Below are positions 34,212-42,012 of a stretch of 48,554 nt of DNA, piece after piece. The position numbers were made by a program, and so were the translations under genes. Source of the stretch: Phycisphaerae bacterium (GTDB lineage: Bacteria > Planctomycetota > Phycisphaerae > Phycisphaerales > SM1A02); assembly GCA_018656645.1 (NCBI GenBank), contig JABHZL010000018.1, positions 1 through 48,554 on the forward strand. Direction: 5' to 3'. Every line of letters starts with the position of its first letter. The stretch's first letter is position 1. The notes below the pieces were generated by a model that saw nothing but the letters and a program-made list of their open reading frames with translations, did not search any database and was not told where the DNA came from.

Positions 34212-34977
34212 ATAAGACCAAATCAATCATCAAGTCTGTTGCCTCATCGGCCATATCAAGTTCGTGGAGTGTTTCTATTGCAGTAATGATCGCAGCATTT
34301 CTCGTTGTACTGCCCTTTGGTGCTTTACTAATAATTGTTTCAAGCGCTTCAAGTCGATCTTCACCTTCTAGTGATTCTCGAATCATGCTAAGACCCAACA
34401 TCGACATTGACGATGCATTCATATGATTTGAAATTACTTCAAGTATCTCAAGTTCTCCAATGAACTGATGGACTTCTTCCATCTCGCCTGCTTCATGACG
34501 CCCGTCTTCGTTTCGACCTTCATGTGAATTGCCACGATCTCGCCGCTCTCCGTGACCGCGATCACCTCTCATTTGCATCATGTGTTCACGCATTTCTTGG
34601 GGAGGTCCACCTTGGCCGCCATGACCACGATCGCCTCTCATTTGCATCATGTGTGACTCATGCATACCTTCTGGCGAACCTTGCACCCAAAACATTGGCT
34701 TTCCACCTTCTTCGTCGCTTGTAGCAACCACGGCAATGTTCACCTCGCCCCCAAGATCATCGAGATTAATATCACCTAATATTTTAGAAAAATCAATTGA
34801 TTGTTCTTCGCCATTGATCATCACAACAATTTCGCCGCCTTCAACTTCGACTTCTACTTCCATTTCTTGTGGATCAGCGTGTGTTACTGCCGCCGACGAA
34901 GAAACTTTTTTTGTTTTATTACATCCGCTAATAACAATGACGGATCCGATTGCAAGAGCTGTGATAATTGTTTTCAT
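34204..34977 (-). CDS. His/Met-rich lipoprotein with internal repeats
   Basis: This 257-residue protein. The start at 34977 (MKTIITALAIG) was chosen because AGGA precedes it and the signal begins there; the upstream ATG at 35019 would add a Pro-rich run in front of the signal. The lipobox is VIVISGC, so it is a lipoprotein. The middle (about 115-165) contains two copies of HMMQMRGDRGHG separated by GGPPQEM and is followed by Arg/His/Glu-rich repeats (ERRDRGNSHEGRNEDGRH), suited to binding metal ions or polyanions. The acidic N-terminal part (EVEVEVEGGEIVVMINGE) and the helical C-terminus are not recognised. It overlaps the M42-like gene by 8 bp. Confidence 0.78.
   Translation of the reverse strand: MKTIITALAIGSVIVISGCNKTKKVSSSAAVTHADPQEMEVEVEVEGGEIVVMINGEEQSIDFSKILGDINLDDLGGEVNIAVVATSDEEGGKPMFWVQGSPEGMHESHMMQMRGDRGHGGQGGPPQEMREHMMQMRGDRGHGERRDRGNSHEGRNEDGRHEAGEMEEVHQFIGELEILEVISNHMNASSMSMLGLSMIRESLEGEDRLEALETIISKAPKGSTTRNAAIITAIETLHELDMADEATDLMIDLVLSN
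34551..34654. repeat. 35-bp direct repeats inside the His/Met-rich lipoprotein gene
   Basis: Two near-identical 35-bp units (34551-34585 and 34620-34654, three differences) encode the repeated HMMQMRGDRGHG. They indicate a recent internal duplication, 69 bp apart. Confidence 0.8.
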
Positions 34978-35051
34978 TTTGCTTTTCCTTTTTTGAGGGG
35001 ACGGGGGGGGTCGGAACAATATAACGCAAAAAACAACAATATATTTCTGTT

Positions 35052-36338
35052 TTATTCTTCGTTCAAAGAATACTCGATAGAAAGTCGATTTATCTGAGTT
35101 GCAGAGGCCTCTAATGTTGTAAATCGCATTCCATGCGTTTCTAACACTTCACCTATTTCGGGCACATGACCAAGACGAGCAAGGACAAATCCAGCAAGCG
35201 TGTCATACTCTTCATCCTCTGGAAGTTCCCAAGAAAGTTCATCGTTCAAATCATCTAGGTTATACCGCCCATCAACCTCAACGATCTCATCATTTACTTT
35301 CACAAGTTTAGGTTCGTCTGCTTCGGCATCATCATGTTCGTCACGAATTTCACCAACAATTTCTTCGATAACATCTTCAATAGTCACAATTCCTGCAGTT
35401 CCCCCATATTCGTCAATGACAACTGCCATGTGCACTTCACTTCGTTGAAAATCACCCAATAATTCTTGAACTGGTTTTGTATCTGGAACAACAATTGGTT
35501 GCCGTAAAATGTTGCGAAGATTAAATCCATTTGCATCAGACCCAAAAAAAGCAACCAAATCCTTAACATATAAAATGCCCAAAATATGGTCGATGTTTTC
35601 TTCATACACAGGAATACGCGAACGACCAGACTCTAAAACAAACTTTCGTATTTCTTGTAAATCGTTTGTGTGCTCTACTCCTTCGACATCTGTTCTAGGT
35701 GTCATTATTTCACCCACGTCGGTAGTGCGAAACTCTACTACGTTCTCTAACATTTCAGCTGCTTCTGCTGGAATGCCGCCTTCGCGCTGTGAGTGCTCGA
35801 TTGATTTTAACAACTGCTCTTCAACTTCTGATGAACCGTTTTGTTGCGCCAAATTTGCGCCAGTTAGCCGCCTTACAATTTCCCCAATAACAGCAATCGG
35901 AACACGCGCTAGTCCGCCAAAAAGCATCGAGAGTCGCACCAGCCACCAACTTTTGCAAATTGTACCTGCAGGAACCGCGGCAGCAATTGCACCTCCTATT
36001 ACAGAAGCGCTAATCCACAAAACTCCTCCAGAAATTGCCAGCGATCCAATTACAACCCAATAATCCACTGAGGCAAAACCACCAAGCAAACCAGTTACCG
36101 ATGCGATCACGCCGAGAAAACAAAAACCTCGTGCAAACGCAACTGATTGTGTGACCGCTTCAAATTGAGCAGACAGCCACATTGCCCTGTTAGGCATTCC
36201 CCTTACTTCCATTTCATGGCGCAAGCCAACTTGTGAAGACATCAACAAGGCTCGTTCAATCGCTGCAAGCCACGAAGCAAACAACACAAACAACACCAAC
36301 ATTATCCAGAGTGCCAACATCACGCACCCTGACCCCAA
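35052..36338 (-). CDS. CNNM/CorC-type membrane protein with CBS domains
   Basis: This 428-residue protein has an N-terminal DUF21-type membrane part with about four helices (MLALWIMLVLFVLFASWLAA; FCFLGVIASVTGLLGGFA; WVVIGSLAISGGVLWISA), a pair of CBS domains at about 205-330 (MTPRTDVEGVEHTNDLQEI, SRIPVYEENIDHILGILYVKDL, FQRSEVHMAVVIDEYGGTAGI) and a C-terminal CorC_HlyC domain (VDGRYNLDDLN, AGFVLARLGHVPEIGE). Such proteins are linked to Mg2+/Co2+ efflux; the 'hemolysin' label is historical. The start overlaps the end of ybeY by 19 bp, so both are one transcription unit; the ybeY-corC pairing is common in bacteria. Confidence 0.92.
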   Translation of the reverse strand: MGSGCVMLALWIMLVLFVLFASWLAAIERALLMSSQVGLRHEMEVRGMPNRAMWLSAQFEAVTQSVAFARGFCFLGVIASVTGLLGGFASVDYWVVIGSLAISGGVLWISASVIGGAIAAAVPAGTICKSWWLVRLSMLFGGLARVPIAVIGEIVRRLTGANLAQQNGSSEVEEQLLKSIEHSQREGGIPAEAAEMLENVVEFRTTDVGEIMTPRTDVEGVEHTNDLQEIRKFVLESGRSRIPVYEENIDHILGILYVKDLVAFFGSDANGFNLRNILRQPIVVPDTKPVQELLGDFQRSEVHMAVVIDEYGGTAGIVTIEDVIEEIVGEIRDEHDDAEADEPKLVKVNDEIVEVDGRYNLDDLNDELSWELPEDEEYDTLAGFVLARLGHVPEIGEVLETHGMRFTTLEASATQINRLSIEYSLNEE

Positions 36339-36793
36339 ATTGCCCCTACGCCAATCGATACTAATACCCGATCCTCTTCTTCGTGCATTCGTTTGTGATC
36401 TTCTTCATCATGATCATCAAACCCTATGCAGTGCAAAAGTCCGTGCACAATATAAAGTAATAGTTCGTTTTGAACACAGTGCCCGCGTTTTTTTGCCTCA
36501 CGTGTTGCAACATCAAAACAAACAGCGATGTCGGCGCGAATGGAAGACGCATCGCTTTCATGATCAAATGTTAGCACATCGGTCGTGCCATCAACCCCAG
36601 AGTGTTTGATATGCAACGCAGACATTTCCGCATCACCTATAACACGCACAGAAACTTCAGAACGGTCACGTTGTAAAAATGCCAACGCATTACACGTGTG
36701 TTCTTGAAGCCATTGGTAATCGATATCAACACCACCTTGTACGGTGATGTTTGTCGGTGGAGGTTGGTCTAATTGTTCTTTTGACTCTTCCAT
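36320..36793 (-). CDS. ybeY: Endoribonuclease YbeY
   Basis: This 157-residue YbeY is a zinc RNase needed for 16S rRNA 3' maturation and 70S quality control. The zinc motif is complete: HGLLHCIGFDDHDEEDH. Upstream is the family's VRVIGDAEMSALH and the GTTDVLTFDHE turn. The start at 36793 (MEESKEQLD) was chosen because a TATATT lies 10 nt upstream; a frame reaching 36823 is possible. The first 20 residues are Pro/Gln-rich and not part of the family. The gene overlaps the CNNM/CorC gene downstream. Confidence 0.92.
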   Translation of the reverse strand: MEESKEQLDQPPPTNITVQGGVDIDYQWLQEHTCNALAFLQRDRSEVSVRVIGDAEMSALHIKHSGVDGTTDVLTFDHESDASSIRADIAVCFDVATREAKKRGHCVQNELLLYIVHGLLHCIGFDDHDEEDHKRMHEEEDRVLVSIGVGAIWGQGA

Positions 36794-36803
36794 TTCAATA
36801 CGC

Positions 36804-36809
36804 AATATA
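36804..36809 (-). promoter_or_regulatory. Putative -10 of ybeY-CorC operon
   Basis: TATATT in the minus-strand context CTTGTATATT, 10 nt before the ATG at 36793. Confidence 0.4.
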
Positions 36810-36844
36810 CAAGCAATACACATAAAAACAAGTTTTCTCAGAAA

Positions 36845-38161
36845 TTATGGGCTAATTGCCACCAAAGAGGGCTTACAACGGTCTTCAAACTCACTTCTAT
36901 ATTTATTAACGATCGTTCGTACCGCCCAACTGTTACCGTCTGAAAGACCGCAAATTGTCGTTCCGGGCATGATTCCCATTGAGCCTGCAACTTCAAGAAG
37001 TTGATCAAGGTCCTTCATAGAACCATCGCCAACTTCTATGCGACATAACAATTTGTAAATCCAATCGGCGCCTTCACGACAGGGCGTGCATTGACCGCAT
37101 GATTCGTTTTTATAAAACCTTGCAATGTTTCTTGCAACGGCAACCATATCTGTGCCTTCATCAAAAATTGTTGGGCAAGCAGTTCCCAAACCCATCACAT
37201 TATATTTAGGACCAATATCAAAATCCATCTCGGCATCAAATTGGTCTGGACCAAGGACACCCATGCTTACACCACCAGCAATTGCACCTTTAAACTGACG
37301 ACCACCCTTCATGCCACCGGCATATTCGTCAACAAGTGTACGGAGTGTAGTTCCTAATTCAATTTCAAAAACATCTGGGTTATTCACGTGCCCAGAAACA
37401 CCCATGAGTTTTACACCATAACTCGCTGGTCCACCAACAGAAGATTTACAACCAAGTGATTGCCACCAATCTGCACCGCGCTCAACTATTTGCCCAACGG
37501 CTGCGAGTGTTTCAACATTGTTAATAATGGTCGGTCTTCCAAACAAACCCTTGACTGCAGGAAATGGTGGTTTAATTCTCGGCCAACCTCGTTTTCCTTC
37601 AACAGCTTCAAGTAGTGCGGTTTCTTCGCCGCAAATGTATGCGCCAGCACCACGGTGCAACGTGCATTCGACTGCAAAATCACTTGAGCCATGCATCAAA
37701 CCTTGAGACCCAAAAATACCACCAGCATACGCTTCATCAATTGCCTTTTGCATAATCTTTGCTTGCGTGGCCCATTCGCCGCGCATAAAGAAATAGGCAC
37801 AATCAAGTTGGCACGCATAACACGCAATCGCAATCCCTTCGATTACTGAATGTGGGTCAAAATCAACAAGTAAGCGATCTTTAAATGTTCCCGGCTCCGC
37901 TTCGTCACAGTTAATACAAAGGTAACGTGTTTTACCATCAGGTTCAGGAAGGAAAGTCCACTTCAAACCACATGGAAAACCAGCACCTCCACGACCTCGT
38001 AATTCTGCCGTTTTTACAATGTCAACAACTTCCGAGGGTGACATGAGTAATGCTTTTTTCAGCGTTCCATAACCGCCAGTTGCAACATAATCGTCGAAAG
38101 AAAGTGTTTTACGATCTTCGCGTTTGGCGGGAATGTTTCTTGTTAGGAAACGTTCAGACAT
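36845..38161 (-). CDS. nuoF: NADH-quinone oxidoreductase subunit F
   Basis: NuoF is the NADH- and FMN-binding subunit of complex I, in the peripheral arm in the cytoplasm. The 438-residue length is normal. FMN/NADH motifs: LRGRGGAGFPCGLKW, YLCINCDEAEPGTFKDR, and AYICGEETALLEAVEGKRG. The N3 4Fe-4S site is CGQCTPCREG plus a distal Cys in GTTICGLSD. It is the last of nuoD-nuoE-orf-nuoF on this strand and overlaps the small ORF by 8 bp. No nuoG follows; ybeY comes next, 21 bp after the stop. Confidence 0.97.
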   Translation of the reverse strand: MSERFLTRNIPAKREDRKTLSFDDYVATGGYGTLKKALLMSPSEVVDIVKTAELRGRGGAGFPCGLKWTFLPEPDGKTRYLCINCDEAEPGTFKDRLLVDFDPHSVIEGIAIACYACQLDCAYFFMRGEWATQAKIMQKAIDEAYAGGIFGSQGLMHGSSDFAVECTLHRGAGAYICGEETALLEAVEGKRGWPRIKPPFPAVKGLFGRPTIINNVETLAAVGQIVERGADWWQSLGCKSSVGGPASYGVKLMGVSGHVNNPDVFEIELGTTLRTLVDEYAGGMKGGRQFKGAIAGGVSMGVLGPDQFDAEMDFDIGPKYNVMGLGTACPTIFDEGTDMVAVARNIARFYKNESCGQCTPCREGADWIYKLLCRIEVGDGSMKDLDQLLEVAGSMGIMPGTTICGLSDGNSWAVRTIVNKYRSEFEDRCKPSLVAISP

Positions 38162-38357
38162 CTATTTCCTCCGATTGTATTTCTATTTCATCGATTGTTG
38201 TACGACGCAACGTAACGTTTCCATCTTTTCGTTCTTCGACGGAGCGGTTTACTTCACTAGTCGTTTTTGTAGGATTCGATTTCACGGATTTTACAATGTG
38301 ACCAACAAACTCTCCCAAACATCGCATGAGTGGTTTGTCTGGTGTTGAAGCCATCAT
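38154..38357 (-). CDS. Small protein encoded between nuoE and nuoF
   Basis: This 67-residue protein starts with an ATGA overlap on nuoE (38354-38357) and overlaps nuoF by 8 bp, so its translation is coupled to both. The spacing leaves no room for an alternative, which argues that it is a real gene. The sequence has a short Cys-containing N-terminus (MRCLGEFVGHIVKSVK), a Lys/Thr-rich middle and an acidic end (IDEIEIQSEEIDV). It has no recognised domain. It may be an accessory or assembly protein of complex I, a guess from position. Confidence 0.65.
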   Translation of the reverse strand: MMASTPDKPLMRCLGEFVGHIVKSVKSNPTKTTSEVNRSVEERKDGNVTLRRTTIDEIEIQSEEIDV

Positions 38358-38884
38358 TCCTTACTCAACTTATCAATGATTTCATCAACCATCGAAACCG
38401 ACAGGTTGTTGTACTGTTTTCCATTCACAAGTGCACATGGTGCGTTGTCACAAGACCCCAAGCATTCCATGGCTAATAGTGTGAACTTTCCATCAGCAGA
38501 AGTTTCGTGAACATCAACACCAAGTTTATCTTTCAAGTGGTCTATGATTGCCTGGTGTCCACACACTTCACACGCGATTGATTGGCAAATACCAACAATG
38601 TTTTCCCCCATTGGTTCACTGAAATAATCTTCATAAAAAGAAACAACGTCAGCAACTTCTGCAGCTGAGATTTCTAAAACTTTTGAGATTTCCAACATTG
38701 CCTGCCATGGAATGTAACCGTATTCATGTTGCACTTCGTGCAACGTGGTCATCAATGCGCCTTTGCCTGTTGCGTAACGAGGCATAATGTCTTTAATAAT
38801 TTTATCCATCAATGCGGGTGTGAGATATGGTTCCTCTCGCATTTCAAGCATTGTGTTAGCAGATTGTTTTGTTTTCCAAACCAT
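38354..38884 (-). CDS. nuoE: NADH-quinone oxidoreductase subunit E
   Basis: NuoE carries the N1a 2Fe-2S cluster of complex I next to NuoF. The 176-residue thioredoxin-like protein has the four ligands Cys100 and Cys105 (GICQSIACEVCG) and Cys141 and Cys145 (MECLGSCDNAP). The N-terminal helices (GALMTTLHEVQHEYGYIP; VADVVSFYEDYF) are also typical. It follows nuoD directly (0-bp gap) and is coupled to the small ORF by ATGA. Confidence 0.96.
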   Translation of the reverse strand: MVWKTKQSANTMLEMREEPYLTPALMDKIIKDIMPRYATGKGALMTTLHEVQHEYGYIPWQAMLEISKVLEISAAEVADVVSFYEDYFSEPMGENIVGICQSIACEVCGHQAIIDHLKDKLGVDVHETSADGKFTLLAMECLGSCDNAPCALVNGKQYNNLSVSMVDEIIDKLSKE

Positions 38885-40177
38885 TTATCGATCGAGTTCC
38901 GCAGCAATAATGTTTAGTGAACCAAGAATTGCAACTAGGTCAGCGAGTTGATGACCCTCGAACATTTTTGCAAAAACTTGAAAATTAATAAATGAGCATG
39001 GGCGTGGAGCAACACGCCAAGGTTTGTCACTTCCCGCAGAAACTATGAAAAAACCCATCTCGCCGTTTGCGCCTTCAATTGCGCTGTAGCTTTCGCCAAC
39101 AGGAGATTCAAAACCGCAGTTTGGCATAATCATTTCAAACTGTTGAATTGTTCCTTCAATTGTGTTGTAAACAGCGTCTTTTTCTGGCATTTTAATGCCT
39201 GATCCAGCAGTGACATTCAAGGGCCCGCCGGGAATATCATCAATGAGTTGGCTAATAATATTGCAAGATTGTTTGATCTCTTCGAGCCGCACGTGGTATC
39301 TCGCTAAACAGTCACCCGTCGTTGCCATGGGTACTTTGAATTCAACTGCTTTTGCACCCTGATCATCCCAGTTGTCTTCGTAACAAAGATAGGGCTCATC
39401 TCTTCGAAGATCCCGAGTTACACCTGAAGCGCGTGCAAGTGGTCCAGTAAGTGACCAACCCGTCGCTTCTTCTTTTGTAATTGTTCCGATACCCTCAACA
39501 CGATCAACAAAAATGCGATTTGTATTGAGAAGTGTTTCAATATCGCCAATGGATTTTGGCATTCGTTCATCAATAAAGTTATGCACCATTTTCCGGAACG
39601 TTTCTTCGCAAGGAAGATCATTTTTTAAACCGCCAACACGCGTGTAATCTGGGTGAAACCGTTGACCAGAAACGAAATCAATAATGTCATAAACATGTTC
39701 ACGTTCATTGAAACCATACAAGAATCCGGTGAATGCACCAAGGTCAAGTGCGGCGGCGCCAACACAGAGTAAGTGGTTTTGGATTCGACCAAGTTCACTA
39801 AGAATTGTTCTAATGACTTTGCACCTTGGTGTCAGGTTTATATCAAGTAGTTTTTCAACAGCATGATGCCAAGCAATGTCATTCATGATTGGGCTTACGT
39901 AATCCATACGGCTAGCTGTGCAAACCCATTGGTTGTAATTTTGGTGTTCAGCAAGTTTCTCAAATCCACTATGCAAGTATCCAATATGAGGTGTTGCTCG
40001 AACGATTCTTTCCCCATCAAGTTCCAACACCAAACGAAGCGTCGTATGCGTTGCTGGATGTTGTGGACCGAAGTTCAAAATCCATCGGTCGGGCACATCG
40101 GGTCGACCCTTGAGCTCGTCAAGTGTTTCGATCTCAAGATCGTATGCTTTTTCTAATGGAGTGAGTGTATAAGGCAT
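38885..40177 (-). CDS. nuoD: NADH-quinone oxidoreductase subunit D
   Basis: NuoD is the 49-kDa-type subunit at the quinone site of complex I. From ATG 40177 (MPYTLTPLEKAYD) the 430-residue protein shows NFGPQHPATHTTLRLVLELD, HIGYLHSGFEKLAEHQNYNQ, MDYVSPIMNDIAWHHAVE, SELGRIQNHLL, TGPLARASGV, and the final GSLNIIAAELDR. A longer frame from 40243 only translates the adjacent palindromic repeat and is rejected. TATAAT lies 12 nt upstream. It is followed immediately by nuoE. Subunits A, B, C and G-N are absent from the window, so this complex I is encoded in more than one locus. Confidence 0.96.
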   Translation of the reverse strand: MPYTLTPLEKAYDLEIETLDELKGRPDVPDRWILNFGPQHPATHTTLRLVLELDGERIVRATPHIGYLHSGFEKLAEHQNYNQWVCTASRMDYVSPIMNDIAWHHAVEKLLDINLTPRCKVIRTILSELGRIQNHLLCVGAAALDLGAFTGFLYGFNEREHVYDIIDFVSGQRFHPDYTRVGGLKNDLPCEETFRKMVHNFIDERMPKSIGDIETLLNTNRIFVDRVEGIGTITKEEATGWSLTGPLARASGVTRDLRRDEPYLCYEDNWDDQGAKAVEFKVPMATTGDCLARYHVRLEEIKQSCNIISQLIDDIPGGPLNVTAGSGIKMPEKDAVYNTIEGTIQQFEMIMPNCGFESPVGESYSAIEGANGEMGFFIVSAGSDKPWRVAPRPCSFINFQVFAKMFEGHQLADLVAILGSLNIIAAELDR

Positions 40178-40189
40178 CGCGAGCCGAGC

Positions 40190-40195
40190 ATTATA
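40190..40195 (-). promoter_or_regulatory. Putative -10 of nuoD
   Basis: A perfect TATAAT on the minus strand, 12 nt before the nuoD ATG. The palindromic repeat copy 2 starts 15 bp upstream of it. Confidence 0.5.
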
Positions 40196-40210
40196 GGTTC
40201 CTATCATCAA

Positions 40211-40244
40211 GGTGTCCCTAAGTGACACCCCAGTGCCAGGCACT
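40211..40244. repeat. Palindromic repeat, copy 2 (upstream of nuoD)
   Basis: GGTGTC-CCTAAGT-GACACC (40211-40229, 6-bp arms) followed by AGTGCC-A-GGCACT (40232-40244, perfect 6-bp arms). On the minus strand it reads like copy 1 with fewer parts. It sits between the permease stop and the nuoD promoter and could terminate or regulate. Confidence 0.8.
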
Positions 40245-40247
40245 AAA

Positions 40248-41975
40248 TTAAACGCGGAAAATTGCGCCCATTTTCTTGCCCATCAAGACACTTGCGCCAA
40301 TAAGGGTCACCGCCAAGAGTGCCATTCCCCAGACCCCCATGGCGCTTGCAACGTATGGTCCGTCACCGAGCCGTTCAAAGAGGGTGTAAATTGCCTTTGT
40401 AATTGGGTAATGCGATTCACGTTGAGCCAAAATGAGAGAATCAGAGACCTCTAACATCGCAAAACTAAACGCCAAAAGTCCGCCCGCTATCAAATTTGCC
40501 ATGATGAGGGGAATAATGATCGTTCGAACAGCCTTTACACGGCTTGCACCAAGGTTCATCGCGGCCTCTTCAAGTTCACCTGAAGTTTGCTCAAGACCAG
40601 CAACTGTTGAGCGAACGACATAAGGGAGGCGACGAACCCCGTAGGCAATCACGAGAAGCAGAATCGGATTTGGGTTTGCACCTAGCACGTCGATCCACCC
40701 TTCAAACGGATCACCCTCGCCAAATGGCCAGCGTAATGACATGGCGACATACCCAAAGGCCATCACCAATCCGGGGACCGCAAGGGGCAGCATAGAAAGT
40801 GCATCGAGCAAACTTCTACCACGGATTTTTGTTCGTACAACAATGTAACCAATCAAAATGCCCACGAACAAATCAAGCACCACCGCGAGGCTCGAATAAA
40901 GAAGGCTATTCCCGATTGAACCAACGGCAAGCGTATGGCTTAATGCGCCTTCATAATGTTCTCCAGTCCAAGCAGTTGGCAATACAGATTTGTACCAAGA
41001 TCCCTCAACTGCAAAACTAGTAAAAATTACAGAAATATGTGGCAAAACCGCCAAGCCAATGACAACAGAAAAGGCAAGTGTTGCAAGCAATCCTTTAAAC
41101 CGACTTAATGTTTGCACGGTTGACTGTACCGATGCCTTGGAGTACATGGCGTATGCTTTTCCGCCAAACACAAGTTTGCCTAAAACATAAAACAAAATTG
41201 CTGCGATCAACATCACCGCTGTCAACGCGTAGGGTTGTTGCGATGTGTTCATTTCCTTAATGCCATTAAATATTTGCACAGGTGTTACAGTTTGGTAATC
41301 AAACATGAGCGGCGTACCAAGTTCGGTAAACGACCAAATGAAGACAATGGTTGCACCAGCAAAAAGGCCTGGGCGAATTAACGGTATCACGATCTGTCTA
41401 AATCTTCTCCAGGGAGAAGCGCCTAAATTTTCGGCTGCTTCTTCGAGTGCAGGGTCAAGGTTCGCAAGTGCAGCCGTTGCATTCAAATATAAAATTGGGT
41501 ACAGATGCAACGCTTCGATAAACACGATCGCCCAAAAACCACCGTTACCAATGAAGTCATACCCATCAGTAATCCAGCCCATGTCCATGAGCAATGTGTT
41601 GACCGCCCCGTATTTTCCCAAGAGGTGATGCAAACCAATTGCACCAACAAACGGCGGAAGAATGAGAGGCACAAGAACTAGGGCGGAAAATATCCCCTTA
41701 CCTGGAAAGTTGCATCTTGCGGCAAGACTTGCAAGTGGTAACGAAATCACCAAGCAGGCTAGAGTGGTGCAAATGGCGATACCAACAGCATTAATAAAGC
41801 CAGACCGAAGCACAGGATCATCAAATACTGACCAAATGTGATGAAGTGTGAACCCACCTTCGCGACCCTCAAAACCACCTTGTACAGTAAGCCAAATTGG
41901 ATAGATCAAAAATGCGCCAAAAAACGCAAAAAGTCCAATCATGATCAGTTTTCCAACCTTATTTCCTCGCTGCAT
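40248..41975 (-). CDS. ABC transporter permease, two fused domains (iron/thiamine-type)
   Basis: This 575-residue protein has about 12 transmembrane helices as two permease units in one chain, the layout of Fe3+ (FbpB/SfuB/AfuB) and thiamine (ThiP) importers. Both EAA loops that dock the ATPase are visible: EEAAENLGASPWRRFRQIVI at about 180-200 and EEAAMNLGASRVKAVRTIII near 480. Substrate-binding protein and ATPase genes are not adjacent, so the substrate is not shown; Fe3+ is the most likely from architecture. The TACACT 7 nt before the ATG suggests a leaderless message. Confidence 0.88.
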   Translation of the reverse strand: MQRGNKVGKLIMIGLFAFFGAFLIYPIWLTVQGGFEGREGGFTLHHIWSVFDDPVLRSGFINAVGIAICTTLACLVISLPLASLAARCNFPGKGIFSALVLVPLILPPFVGAIGLHHLLGKYGAVNTLLMDMGWITDGYDFIGNGGFWAIVFIEALHLYPILYLNATAALANLDPALEEAAENLGASPWRRFRQIVIPLIRPGLFAGATIVFIWSFTELGTPLMFDYQTVTPVQIFNGIKEMNTSQQPYALTAVMLIAAILFYVLGKLVFGGKAYAMYSKASVQSTVQTLSRFKGLLATLAFSVVIGLAVLPHISVIFTSFAVEGSWYKSVLPTAWTGEHYEGALSHTLAVGSIGNSLLYSSLAVVLDLFVGILIGYIVVRTKIRGRSLLDALSMLPLAVPGLVMAFGYVAMSLRWPFGEGDPFEGWIDVLGANPNPILLLVIAYGVRRLPYVVRSTVAGLEQTSGELEEAAMNLGASRVKAVRTIIIPLIMANLIAGGLLAFSFAMLEVSDSLILAQRESHYPITKAIYTLFERLGDGPYVASAMGVWGMALLAVTLIGASVLMGKKMGAIFRV

Positions 41976-41982
41976 ACTGAGC

Positions 41983-41988
41983 AGTGTA
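41983..41988 (-). promoter_or_regulatory. Putative -10 of the ABC permease
   Basis: TACACT in the minus-strand context ATGTACACT, 7 nt before the ATG. Confidence 0.4.
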
Positions 41989-42012
41989 CATTGATGCTTG
42001 GCAGCAAAGCCT

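Noticed and set aside
40178-40243. N-terminal extension of nuoD (22 residues from an upstream ATG)
   Set aside because: The extension translates the palindromic repeat and the nuoD -10 region; the family sequence begins at 40177.
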